This document shows positions 42,248 to 49,791 of a stretch of DNA of 64,000 nt, one piece after another. The number at the start of each line of letters is the position of its first letter. The first letter of the stretch is position 1. The position numbers were made by a program, and so were the translations under genes. The DNA is from an uncultured Ruminococcus sp. (GTDB lineage: Bacteria; Bacillota; Clostridia; Oscillospirales; Acutalibacteraceae). The stretch covers positions 1-64,000 of the forward strand of contig UQCF01000003.1 in NCBI GenBank assembly GCA_900539465.1, read 5' to 3'. The notes under the pieces are model-generated. The model did not search any database. It was not told the origin of the DNA and worked only from the letters and a program-made list of their open reading frames with translations.

Positions 42248-44230
42248 TTAAGAAATCATAGTTTCAAATTCATCTTCGCTTATAACCTTTATGCCGAGAT
42301 CGTTTGCTTTTTTAAGCTTGCTGCCCGCATCTTCGCCTGCGAGAACAAAGCTTGTCTTTTTTGAAACCGAGGAGGAGGTTTTGCCGCCGAAAGATTCTAT
42401 TATCTGCGCAGCCTCATTGCGCGTATATTTTGAGAGCGTACCCGTCAAAACAAAGACCTGACCGGAAAAGCGCAAATCCTTTTTCTCCTGCAAATATTTC
42501 ATATTCAGCCCGTGAGCCATAAGCCGGTCGATAAGCTCGCGGTTTTCGGGTGTTGCAAAATAATCCTCTATGCTTTTTGCCATTATGCCGCCGAACCCGT
42601 CTATTGCGGCAATTTCATCTGCTGTTTTTTTCATAATCTCGGGCAAAGTGCCGAAATGCTCGGCAAGGAGCTTTGCCGCCTTTTGACCGATATGCCTGAT
42701 ACCGAGCGCATATATAAGCTTTGAAACATCGTTTCCTTTGGATTTTTTGATTGCATCAATCAAATTGCTTGCGGAAAGCTTGCCCATTCTGTCAAGATTT
42801 TCTATTTGCTCCGCCTTTAGCTCATATATATCTGCCGGGGTTTTTACAAGCGAATTTTTAACCAGCAGCTCCGCGACCGATTCGCCGAGGCCCTCAATAT
42901 CCATAGCGTCTCTTGAGCAAAAATGAATAAGGTTTCTCAAAAGCTGAGATGGGCAATCCGTATTAAGGCATCTGAGCGCCGCCTCGCCCTCTTCTCTGTA
43001 AACGGGCGATCCGCACGAGGGGCAGACCTTCGGCATTTCAAAGGGAACGGAATTTTCGGCGTGCTTTGAAACAGAAAGCACCTCGGGAATTATATCGCCC
43101 GCTTTTCTGACGACAACCGTATCGCCGAGCCTTATCCCCTTTTCTTTTATAAAATCTTCGTTATGAAGCGTTGCGCGGCTGACGGTTGTACCTGCAAGAA
43201 GCACGGGAGAGAGCACTGCCGTAGGTGTGAGCACACCTGTTCTGCCGACGTTTATTTCTATATCTTTAAGCTCTGTTTCTTTTTCCTCCGGCGGATATTT
43301 AAAGGCTATCGCCCACTTCGGGAACTTTGCCGTACTGCCAAGTGCTTGCCGCTGTGAAAAGCTGTTTACTTTTATAACCGCTCCGTCAATATCAAAAGGC
43401 AAAGTGCCGCGTGCCGCGCCTATTCTTCTAATCTCTTCTATTGCCTCGTCAATATTTTTGCACTCTTTGTAGCTCGGTATGGTTTTAAAGCCGAGTGATT
43501 TTATATAATCCAGCGACTGTTTGTGTCCGCCGAGTTCTTCGCCGTTTATCTGCTGAATGTTAAAAACAAAAATATCGAGCTTCCTTTTAGCGGTAATTTT
43601 GGGGTCTTTCTGCCTCAGTGAGCCTGCGGCGGCATTACGCGGATTTTTAAACGGCTTTTCACCCATAAGCTCCTGCTTGGCGGTTATCTCTTCAAAAGCA
43701 GAGTGCGGCATATATACTTCGCCGCGCACCTCAATAAAAGGTATGTCTTTTTTCAGCTTAAGCGGAATTGAGCCGACGGTGCAAAGGTTTGCGGAAACAT
43801 CTTCTCCCGTGACTCCGTCGCCCCTTGTGGAGCCTCTTTTGAAAACGCCGTTTTCATACTCCAGTGATACGGAAAGTCCGTCGATTTTCGGCTCGACGAT
43901 ATAGACCGCATTCTTTACGGCAGATTTCACTCTGTTGTCAAACTCACGCAGTTCATCCTCGCTGAAAGCGTCCTGCAAACTCTCCATACGGACGGTGTGT
44001 GTAACGGGCTCAAACTGACCGTCCGCCTTGCCGCCTACACGGCGCGTGGGAGAATCGGGAGTAGAAAGGTCGGGATACTTTTCTTCAATATTTTCGAGTT
44101 CGCGGAGCATAGCGTCATATTCAAAATCTTCTATCTCGGGTGAATCCTCAACATAATACTTATAGCTGTGATAGTTGAGCGTTTCGCGCAGCTCCTCGGC
44201 TCTTTTTTTGCATCTTTCGTAATCTGCCAT
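42248..44230 (-). CDS. ligA: NAD+-dependent DNA ligase
   Basis: A 660-residue DNA ligase. The adenylated lysine is K115 in EPKIDG, followed by an OB fold, a four-cysteine zinc finger (CPSCGSP and CLNTDCPSQ), helix-hairpin-helix repeats and a C-terminal BRCT domain (FSGQVFVLTGTL). It seals nicks in replication and repair. It has its own promoter and precedes the GH31 gene. Confidence 0.97.
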   Translation of the reverse strand: MADYERCKKRAEELRETLNYHSYKYYVEDSPEIEDFEYDAMLRELENIEEKYPDLSTPDSPTRRVGGKADGQFEPVTHTVRMESLQDAFSEDELREFDNRVKSAVKNAVYIVEPKIDGLSVSLEYENGVFKRGSTRGDGVTGEDVSANLCTVGSIPLKLKKDIPFIEVRGEVYMPHSAFEEITAKQELMGEKPFKNPRNAAAGSLRQKDPKITAKRKLDIFVFNIQQINGEELGGHKQSLDYIKSLGFKTIPSYKECKNIDEAIEEIRRIGAARGTLPFDIDGAVIKVNSFSQRQALGSTAKFPKWAIAFKYPPEEKETELKDIEINVGRTGVLTPTAVLSPVLLAGTTVSRATLHNEDFIKEKGIRLGDTVVVRKAGDIIPEVLSVSKHAENSVPFEMPKVCPSCGSPVYREEGEAALRCLNTDCPSQLLRNLIHFCSRDAMDIEGLGESVAELLVKNSLVKTPADIYELKAEQIENLDRMGKLSASNLIDAIKKSKGNDVSKLIYALGIRHIGQKAAKLLAEHFGTLPEIMKKTADEIAAIDGFGGIMAKSIEDYFATPENRELIDRLMAHGLNMKYLQEKKDLRFSGQVFVLTGTLSKYTRNEAAQIIESFGGKTSSSVSKKTSFVLAGEDAGSKLKKANDLGIKVISEDEFETMIS

Positions 44231-44262
44231 ATAATATCATCCTCACAATGCGTTATAGATGT

Positions 44263-44290
44263 ATTATACCAAATTCTTCAAAAAATACAA
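44263..44290 (-). promoter_or_regulatory. Promoter of ligA
   Basis: TTGTAT, 16 bases, TATAAT with a TGG just before the -10, on the minus strand between yunB and ligA. Confidence 0.65.
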
Positions 44291-44292
44291 CA

Positions 44293-44919
44293 TCAATCAT
44301 CGGTTATCTGCGCCACCGCCTGCGGAGTTATGCCGACTATAATATTCTCTGCTATACAGACGTCGGTCTCAACGGTGTAGTTCTTGACGCTGCCCCCGAA
44401 AACAACATAAATATCCGCACTGACATTCAGCATAATCTGATGCCTTGTTTGGTTAACGCCTGCCGAGTCAAAGACATTTTCAAAATTCGTTGAAGCCGTG
44501 CCGATCATTGTGACATAAAAGGTTATTTTAGGCCCTATACCGCCGACGAGTTCACTGCCCAAAAGCGATGTGAGCGGTATTTTTACAGGGTCAACCGAAA
44601 GAGAGCTTATGCGTTTATCCACATTTCTGTTTGCCGCATTTGAGACGGTGTTAAGCCTTGCGGCGTCGGTTATTATCGACTTGACGTTGCCCTCGCCGTC
44701 GCGCACTATTTTTGTAACATCGGAGTAATAGAATTTCGCGTCTTTAACAGTCTCTTCAACGCCGCAAAGAATTGCCGAAGCCGCCGCATTTTTTGCGGTG
44801 AACTCGGATAATTCGTCTCTGACGGCTCTGATGCGAATATCCGCCAAAACCGTAATCACAGCCGCGGCAATTAAAAGCACGGCTGCGGCAAAAAAGATAA
44901 GCCCCCTGCGCCTTTTCAT
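44293..44919 (-). CDS. yunB: Sporulation protein YunB
   Basis: A 208-residue protein with one N-terminal membrane helix (LIFFAAAVLLIAAAVITVL) and an outside domain. The stretch IPLTSLLGSELVGGIGPKI and the ending ENIIVGITPQAVAQ are typical of YunB. In Bacillus it belongs to the mother-cell sigma-E regulon and is needed for normal spore formation. A possible sigma-E -10 (CATATGAT) lies about 20 bases upstream, without a clear -35. The gene supports a spore-forming host. Confidence 0.9.
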   Translation of the reverse strand: MKRRRGLIFFAAAVLLIAAAVITVLADIRIRAVRDELSEFTAKNAAASAILCGVEETVKDAKFYYSDVTKIVRDGEGNVKSIITDAARLNTVSNAANRNVDKRISSLSVDPVKIPLTSLLGSELVGGIGPKITFYVTMIGTASTNFENVFDSAGVNQTRHQIMLNVSADIYVVFGGSVKNYTVETDVCIAENIIVGITPQAVAQITDD

Positions 44920-45037
44920 AAATAACCACCCGAGTTATCATATGAAAGAGCAAGGGACTTTGTCACTGAGTTTAATTTTTCGTTCTCCATAAATCAAGCT
45001 GTTTTTTATAAAGGATAAAAACCATATATCAAACGGC

Positions 45038-45850
45038 TTATTTATTCACATATTCGGTGTACGGTTTTTCGGTATCCATCACAGAATAGTAATGATGCCC
45101 CACCTGCTTTTCTTTCGGCGGGTCTTTTTTTATATTGCCGTACTTCCTCTTAAGGTATTCCTCCGCCATTTCGGGAACAATCACCCTAAGACCCTCAAAC
45201 TCGGCATATCTGCCTTTGCCGAAAAATTCTTTCGGTGAGTAATCGAGCGTTCCCTGCCAGTTGCCGTGGTTTGCGAGAACGGTCGAATTTTCGGCAGAAT
45301 AAGAAGAAATCATGTCGGTATATTTTTCAACGGTCTTTGCGGTATTTTTATTTGCGCCGATTATTTTTAAAGGCAAATACATCAATTTTTTTAAGCCGTT
45401 TTCTGTATAAAAAGCCGAAGCCAAAAGTCTTTTATATATTTTCTTTTTAAATTCAAGCTTTCTTTGCTCCGCCTTTTTTTCGGGGTAGCCGTCAAGCGGA
45501 AAAATGTCTATATATATTCCGTGATTTATATTAAGCCTTGACGCGCTTTTTTCTATATAGGCGGTTTCACTGTTCCGAAGCTTTGCAAATATCGCCGGAA
45601 ATTCCGGGTCACTGCGGTAATCCTGAACAAAAATATTGCGGGGCAAAAGAGACGGAGCTTTTTTTAAGAACTCCTCATAATCGTCTCTCAAAAGCGCAAC
45701 GTCAACATCATCGTCCCACGGAATAAAGCCTTTGTATTTGACCGCACCGAGCGCACTGCCGCAAACGAGGTAATAGCGAATTTCAAGCTTTTCGCATACG
45801 TCGCAAAAAGCTTTAAGAAGCTCAAATTCTTTTTTTTGAAGCTCTGTCAA
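45038..45850 (-). CDS. LicD-family phosphotransferase
   Basis: A 270-residue LicD/FKTN-type nucleotidyltransferase-fold protein. The metal-binding segment is GFIPWDDDVDVALLRDDYEEF, preceded by YYLVCGSALGAVKYKG. Such enzymes transfer phosphocholine or another phospho-substituent from a CDP-linked donor onto cell-surface glycans. It is the last gene of the cluster with a glycosyltransferase and GH92, 6 bases after the former, which fits surface polysaccharide decoration. Confidence 0.9.
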   Translation of the reverse strand: MTELQKKEFELLKAFCDVCEKLEIRYYLVCGSALGAVKYKGFIPWDDDVDVALLRDDYEEFLKKAPSLLPRNIFVQDYRSDPEFPAIFAKLRNSETAYIEKSASRLNINHGIYIDIFPLDGYPEKKAEQRKLEFKKKIYKRLLASAFYTENGLKKLMYLPLKIIGANKNTAKTVEKYTDMISSYSAENSTVLANHGNWQGTLDYSPKEFFGKGRYAEFEGLRVIVPEMAEEYLKRKYGNIKKDPPKEKQVGHHYYSVMDTEKPYTEYVNK

Positions 45851-45856
45851 AACATA

Positions 45857-47080
45857 TCACCTCTGCATAAGCACTTTGCTTTTCGTTTTGAGCACTTCGT
45901 CATACAAATTCAAATAAGACTCAGTCATATTTTTTAAAGAGAATTTATCTGCCGCATGCTCGTCTTTGCGGCTTTCGTTTGATAAATACTTAACCGCCGA
46001 AATCAAAGAATCCATATCGTTGGGTTTAACCACCGCGCCGCCGAGAGCCGAGGCAACCTCCGGCAAGGCGGTCGCATCAGGGACGACAATAGGCGCGCCG
46101 CAAGCCGCTGCCTCAACGCTTGTAAGTCCCATCGTCTCCTGCACGCTGGCGTTCACAAAAACATCTGCGGCGGAATACCACTTTGCGAGCTCCTGCTGAG
46201 ACTCGGTATGTTCTATGCAAATTATGTTCGGCGGAATATGAGTTGCCTGCTCACCCGTAAGACCGATTAAGACAACCTTATACTCCTCCGGCAAAGAATT
46301 TGCAAGCTTAATCATTGTGTCAAGGCCTTTAAGCTCGTCCCACACATTTGAAACACTAAGCACAATTTTTTTGTTTTTTAAACCGTATTTCAGCCTTAAA
46401 TCGCTTTTGCACGGATGAAAAACGTCGAGGTCAATGCCGTTTGGGATAACCTTGACGGTTCGCTCTTTTAAGAAAGACTGCTTCACTTGCTCCGATAGCC
46501 AATGTGACGGTGTTACAAGGGTTAAATCGGGCGCGGAGAGAAACAAATCTTTTTTCTTTTTATAATTTTCTTTTGACGCGTCCTTAAAAAAGGACGCCGG
46601 GTACTGCCTTTTTTGCGGGCAGTCAAAACATCCGTCATGCCACTTTGTGCAGCCCACATTGTCATAATGCGCGCAGTGACCGGTAAATGACCAGCAATCG
46701 TGCAAAGTCCAGACAACAGGCTTTTTTTGGGATTTTATGTAAGAAAAAAGCATTTCTATATTGACATAATAGCCGTGTATATTATGAAGATGAATAACAT
46801 CGGGATTAAAACTTTGAACTTCGCGCAGCCATTTTTCGGTGGCATTTTTTGAGGCAAAGCCGTGATTGTCAAAAAATTTTGTTTCCGCTATATGCTCGGC
46901 AACATCTTTTTTTGTGCCGATACGCATTGCAAATTCCGAGCAATCTTTCGGCACCGAGGCACTGCGCCCGTATGCGATTTTGCACTCGTCCCCGCGCTCC
47001 TTTAGCGCAAAGGCAAGCTGGGCGCAAATTCTGCCGGTGCTGCCTATACCGCACACCGAATTCACTAGCAAGACTCTCAT
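45857..47080 (-). CDS. Family 4-type glycosyltransferase
   Basis: A 407-residue GT-B fold enzyme. The N-terminal acceptor half begins MRVLLVNSVCGIGSTGRICA and contains HLHNIHGYY. The C-terminal donor half carries FVNASVQETMGLTSVEAAACG, the nucleotide-sugar site. A Cys-rich insert in the middle (GHCAHYDNVGCTKWHDGCFD) is seen in polysaccharide glycosyltransferases of this kind. The start at 47080 has GGGAG upstream; earlier codons of the open frame are not used. Donor and acceptor are unknown. Confidence 0.9.
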   Translation of the reverse strand: MRVLLVNSVCGIGSTGRICAQLAFALKERGDECKIAYGRSASVPKDCSEFAMRIGTKKDVAEHIAETKFFDNHGFASKNATEKWLREVQSFNPDVIHLHNIHGYYVNIEMLFSYIKSQKKPVVWTLHDCWSFTGHCAHYDNVGCTKWHDGCFDCPQKRQYPASFFKDASKENYKKKKDLFLSAPDLTLVTPSHWLSEQVKQSFLKERTVKVIPNGIDLDVFHPCKSDLRLKYGLKNKKIVLSVSNVWDELKGLDTMIKLANSLPEEYKVVLIGLTGEQATHIPPNIICIEHTESQQELAKWYSAADVFVNASVQETMGLTSVEAAACGAPIVVPDATALPEVASALGGAVVKPNDMDSLISAVKYLSNESRKDEHAADKFSLKNMTESYLNLYDEVLKTKSKVLMQR

Positions 47081-47096
47081 AACAACAATCTCCCGA

Positions 47097-49064
47097 TTAT
47101 ATTTCTTCTCCCAAAATCTTTGCTTTTTTAACAAGCTTATTTATTCTGATATATTCGTTTTTGCCGGGGCAAATATCATAAATACCCAACGTGCCGAGAA
47201 TGTACCATGCCGCGGTTGCGCCGTTATCCTCATCGCCGGGGAAGCCGTCATCGCCGCTGCCGAAGCCCTCTTTGCAAAGTCTTTTTATCCAATATTCCGT
47301 CTTCTCTTTTTCACCCAAAGCGGCATAAATATACGGAATGTGAAAGCTCGGCTGATTTGAAATGGCACACTGGCCGAAATCCGCCGCCGCCATTTCGCTC
47401 ATCTCATGTATTTCACGCTCATAGCCGCCGACGCCGTAAACGGGCGGAGTCGAAAACAATTCATCAAGCTTTTTGATAAGCTCCTCTTTGCCACCGTAAA
47501 GCTCTGCGAGCCCCTCTATATCGTGCGGAACGGCAAAGGAGCTTTGCCACGCGCTGCCCTCTGTGTATTCGCCGCCCCAGTCAAACGGGTCAAAATCTTC
47601 TTTCATTTTGCCCTCGGAGTCTCTTCCTCTCATAAAGCCCGTTTCTTTATCAAACAGATTTTTATAATTCTTTGAGCGCGGCAAGTATTTTTTCACAATA
47701 TCGTCTTTGCCGAGCACTTTTGCAACCTGCGCTATGCAAAAATCGCCGTATGCGGAATCGAGCGTGAGATTGACGCTCTGTTTATATTTTTCTCGCGGCA
47801 CATAGCCGAGTTTGACGTAATCGGATGCGCCCTCTCTGCCGAAGCGGGATTCGGGTGCGTCGTTTTCGGCATGGTTTATCATGCCCTCAAGCGCCGTTTC
47901 GAGAAGCTCGCCGCCTATTATGCCTTTAACCGCCGCATCGGCTATAACGGCATCTATAAGCGTGCTGGGCATACAGCCCCTCTCGCCTATAGACGGCCAC
48001 CTCGGCAGCCAGCCGCCGTCTTTATAATCGGCAATGAAGCCCTCAAGCATTTCGGCATAGCCATCGCGGTCTATCAATGCAAGGAGCGGAAATTCGGTTC
48101 TGTATGTATCCCAAAATCCGTTGTCGGTGTATCTTACTCCGTCTCTGACAGTGCCGTCAAACGGACAGTAATGTATTTTTTTGCCGTCTGCTGTAATCTC
48201 GTACGCTTTATGAGGAAAAAGCCCCGTTCTGTACATACACGAATAAAAGGTTTTCATCTGCTCCGAATCGTCGCTCTCTATTTCAATTTTGGAGAGATAT
48301 TTTTCCCATTCATCCGCCGCCGCTTTTTGAATATCGTCAAAGCTTTTGCCGGAAAGCTCCTGTCTCATATTCTCCTCTGCCTGTTCAAAGCCGATATATG
48401 ACGAAGCTATGTCCGCCTCGATAATCAGGGAATTAAATGCGATATGTACACAGGCGTTTTCATCCTCATCGCCGCTGTTTATTATTTTTGTGTTTTCCGA
48501 ATCTATCGGTACATTGAATTTTATAACAACATAGTTTTTAAATCCGACCGCGTTTTTGCCGACGTTGCCGGTCGTAAACACCTTAACCGTATTTTTCTCT
48601 GCGTCTATTTCGCAGCCGTGCTCTCCCCTTACTGAAAATACGGAGAGATACGGCTTTTTGCCCTGCGAAAAGCGAAGCCTTATTTTGCCGCCTCTGACAC
48701 TCGGGGTCAGCTCAAATTCGGCTCTTGAACGAAGAAAATAAAGCTTTATGTAATCGGGTCCCAGAACGGCGTTTTCCGGGTAATATCCCGACCACGCATC
48801 GTCCGATTCATCGTTCAGCGGCTCAACCTGCGGTGTAAAAACAAACGCTCCGTAATCGCTTATCCACGGGCTCGGCTGATGTGTGAGTCTTATTCCCTCA
48901 AGGCACCTGTCGCCCGGGTGATAAAACCAGCTGCCTCCCTTGGTCTGCGGAGCAAATCCGAGCATGGCAAAAGGGAGCTGAGTGAGCGGCAAGGTGTTGC
49001 CGTTTGAAAATCTCGGCACGGAGCGCGTGCCTTGTTTGACGTTGACCAAAGGTAAATATTTCAT
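47097..49064 (-). CDS. GH92 alpha-mannosidase
   Basis: A calcium-dependent exo-alpha-mannosidase of family 92, about 655 residues. It has an N-terminal beta-sandwich (GGSWFYHPGDRC, SPWISDYGAF) and a helical barrel, with the conserved C-terminal segment GDEDNGATAAWYILGTLGIY. No signal peptide is present, so it is cytosolic, unlike many Bacteroides relatives. The ATG at 49064 lies one base after the stop codon of the SecB-like gene, indicating coupling; an ATG four codons earlier is possible. It may trim mannose from glycans together with the GH38 enzyme. Confidence 0.92.
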   Translation of the reverse strand: MKYLPLVNVKQGTRSVPRFSNGNTLPLTQLPFAMLGFAPQTKGGSWFYHPGDRCLEGIRLTHQPSPWISDYGAFVFTPQVEPLNDESDDAWSGYYPENAVLGPDYIKLYFLRSRAEFELTPSVRGGKIRLRFSQGKKPYLSVFSVRGEHGCEIDAEKNTVKVFTTGNVGKNAVGFKNYVVIKFNVPIDSENTKIINSGDEDENACVHIAFNSLIIEADIASSYIGFEQAEENMRQELSGKSFDDIQKAAADEWEKYLSKIEIESDDSEQMKTFYSCMYRTGLFPHKAYEITADGKKIHYCPFDGTVRDGVRYTDNGFWDTYRTEFPLLALIDRDGYAEMLEGFIADYKDGGWLPRWPSIGERGCMPSTLIDAVIADAAVKGIIGGELLETALEGMINHAENDAPESRFGREGASDYVKLGYVPREKYKQSVNLTLDSAYGDFCIAQVAKVLGKDDIVKKYLPRSKNYKNLFDKETGFMRGRDSEGKMKEDFDPFDWGGEYTEGSAWQSSFAVPHDIEGLAELYGGKEELIKKLDELFSTPPVYGVGGYEREIHEMSEMAAADFGQCAISNQPSFHIPYIYAALGEKEKTEYWIKRLCKEGFGSGDDGFPGDEDNGATAAWYILGTLGIYDICPGKNEYIRINKLVKKAKILGEEI

Positions 49065-49065
49065 A

Positions 49066-49482
49066 TTACTGTGCATCCTTATTATTTAGATTATCCGGGT
49101 TCATGTCTATACGGTAAATTTCCTGCGATTCAATATCTATCGGAGGAATTATTATCGGCGGCATACCCGCGTTTGCGGTTATTGTTGTGACAAGCGAGCG
49201 AGCATAAGGGAAGAGCTCTTTAAAAGTCTCTACATGAAGTCTTTCTTTTGTAATTTCGCCCTCATACTGAAAAAGCCCCTGCACGGTGACGGATATTTTA
49301 AAATTGTCATTGCCGGATTTATCGTTAATATCGACCTTGAGTATTCCCTCACAGGCGTTGTTGTTTGAGTACTTTACATTGTGCGAATATTTATTTTGAA
49401 GTTCAAGCCTTGTGCCGCCCTGAAGCGTGTTTTTAAGCTGTATATTTGAAACTTTATATGCTTTCATAGCCAAGCTTTTCAT
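49066..49482 (-). CDS. SecB-like chaperone protein
   Basis: A protein of about 138 residues with the SecB-like fold: alternating beta strands followed by FPYARSLVTTITANAGMPP and the short proline-rich IIIPPID stretch. Classical SecB is proteobacterial, but SecB-like proteins occur in Firmicutes, some as antitoxin-linked chaperones. No toxin-antitoxin pair is adjacent here. It is the first gene of an operon with GH92, a glycosyltransferase and LicD. The start has GGGGTG upstream. Confidence 0.8.
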   Translation of the reverse strand: MKSLAMKAYKVSNIQLKNTLQGGTRLELQNKYSHNVKYSNNNACEGILKVDINDKSGNDNFKISVTVQGLFQYEGEITKERLHVETFKELFPYARSLVTTITANAGMPPIIIPPIDIESQEIYRIDMNPDNLNNKDAQ

Positions 49483-49513
49483 AATAATGACACCCCTTTG
49501 TTGCATTTTAAAA

Positions 49514-49542
49514 ATTTTAACACATATAAATGTTTATTGCAA
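49514..49542 (-). promoter_or_regulatory. Promoter of the SecB-like/GH92/GT/licD operon
   Basis: TTGCAA, 17 bases, TAAAAT on the minus strand, about 30 bases before the SecB-like start codon. Confidence 0.7.
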
Positions 49543-49603
49543 TGATAAAAAAACGAAAGATAAAAGTTTATCAAAAATTGATATATTTTTTTGAGATAAA
49601 TTA

Positions 49604-49632
49604 TTTACAAAAATGTTTTTATATGCTATACT
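49604..49632 (+). promoter_or_regulatory. Promoter of the riboswitch-controlled ATPase gene
   Basis: TTTACA, 17 bases, TATACT on the plus strand. The predicted start lies just before the riboswitch. Confidence 0.8.
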
Positions 49633-49641
49633 TTTGCTCAC

Positions 49642-49730
49642 ATAAGAGGGAGTAACTCGCACTTATATGTGTGATGTACGGCGTCAATACGGCTGCGGCT
49701 CGCCTGCATCTTAAAGAGTGAGACTTTTAT
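49642..49730 (+). ncRNA. yybP-ykoY manganese riboswitch
   Basis: The aptamer shows the class hallmarks: the GGGAGTAAC loop after the 5' strand of P1 and the CGTCAATACGG loop with its GC-rich hairpin. P1 closes by ATAAGAG (49642-49648) pairing with CTTTTAT (49724-49730). The 3' strand of P1 is also the 5' arm of the following terminator, so Mn2+ binding should stabilise P1, prevent termination and switch the ATPase on. This class senses Mn2+; assignment here is by sequence pattern. Confidence 0.85.
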
Positions 49731-49755
49731 CGCATAAGCGGTAAAGGTCTTTTTT
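49722..49755 (+). terminator. Expression-platform terminator of the Mn riboswitch
   Basis: GACTTTTATCGC pairs with GCGGTAAAGGTC (12 bp with two G-T pairs) over an ATAA loop, followed by six T. It overlaps the last strand of the riboswitch and lies 36 bases before the ATPase start codon. Confidence 0.88.
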
Positions 49756-49791
49756 GTTGCTCAATCTAAAAAAATCGGAAGAGGTAGATTT

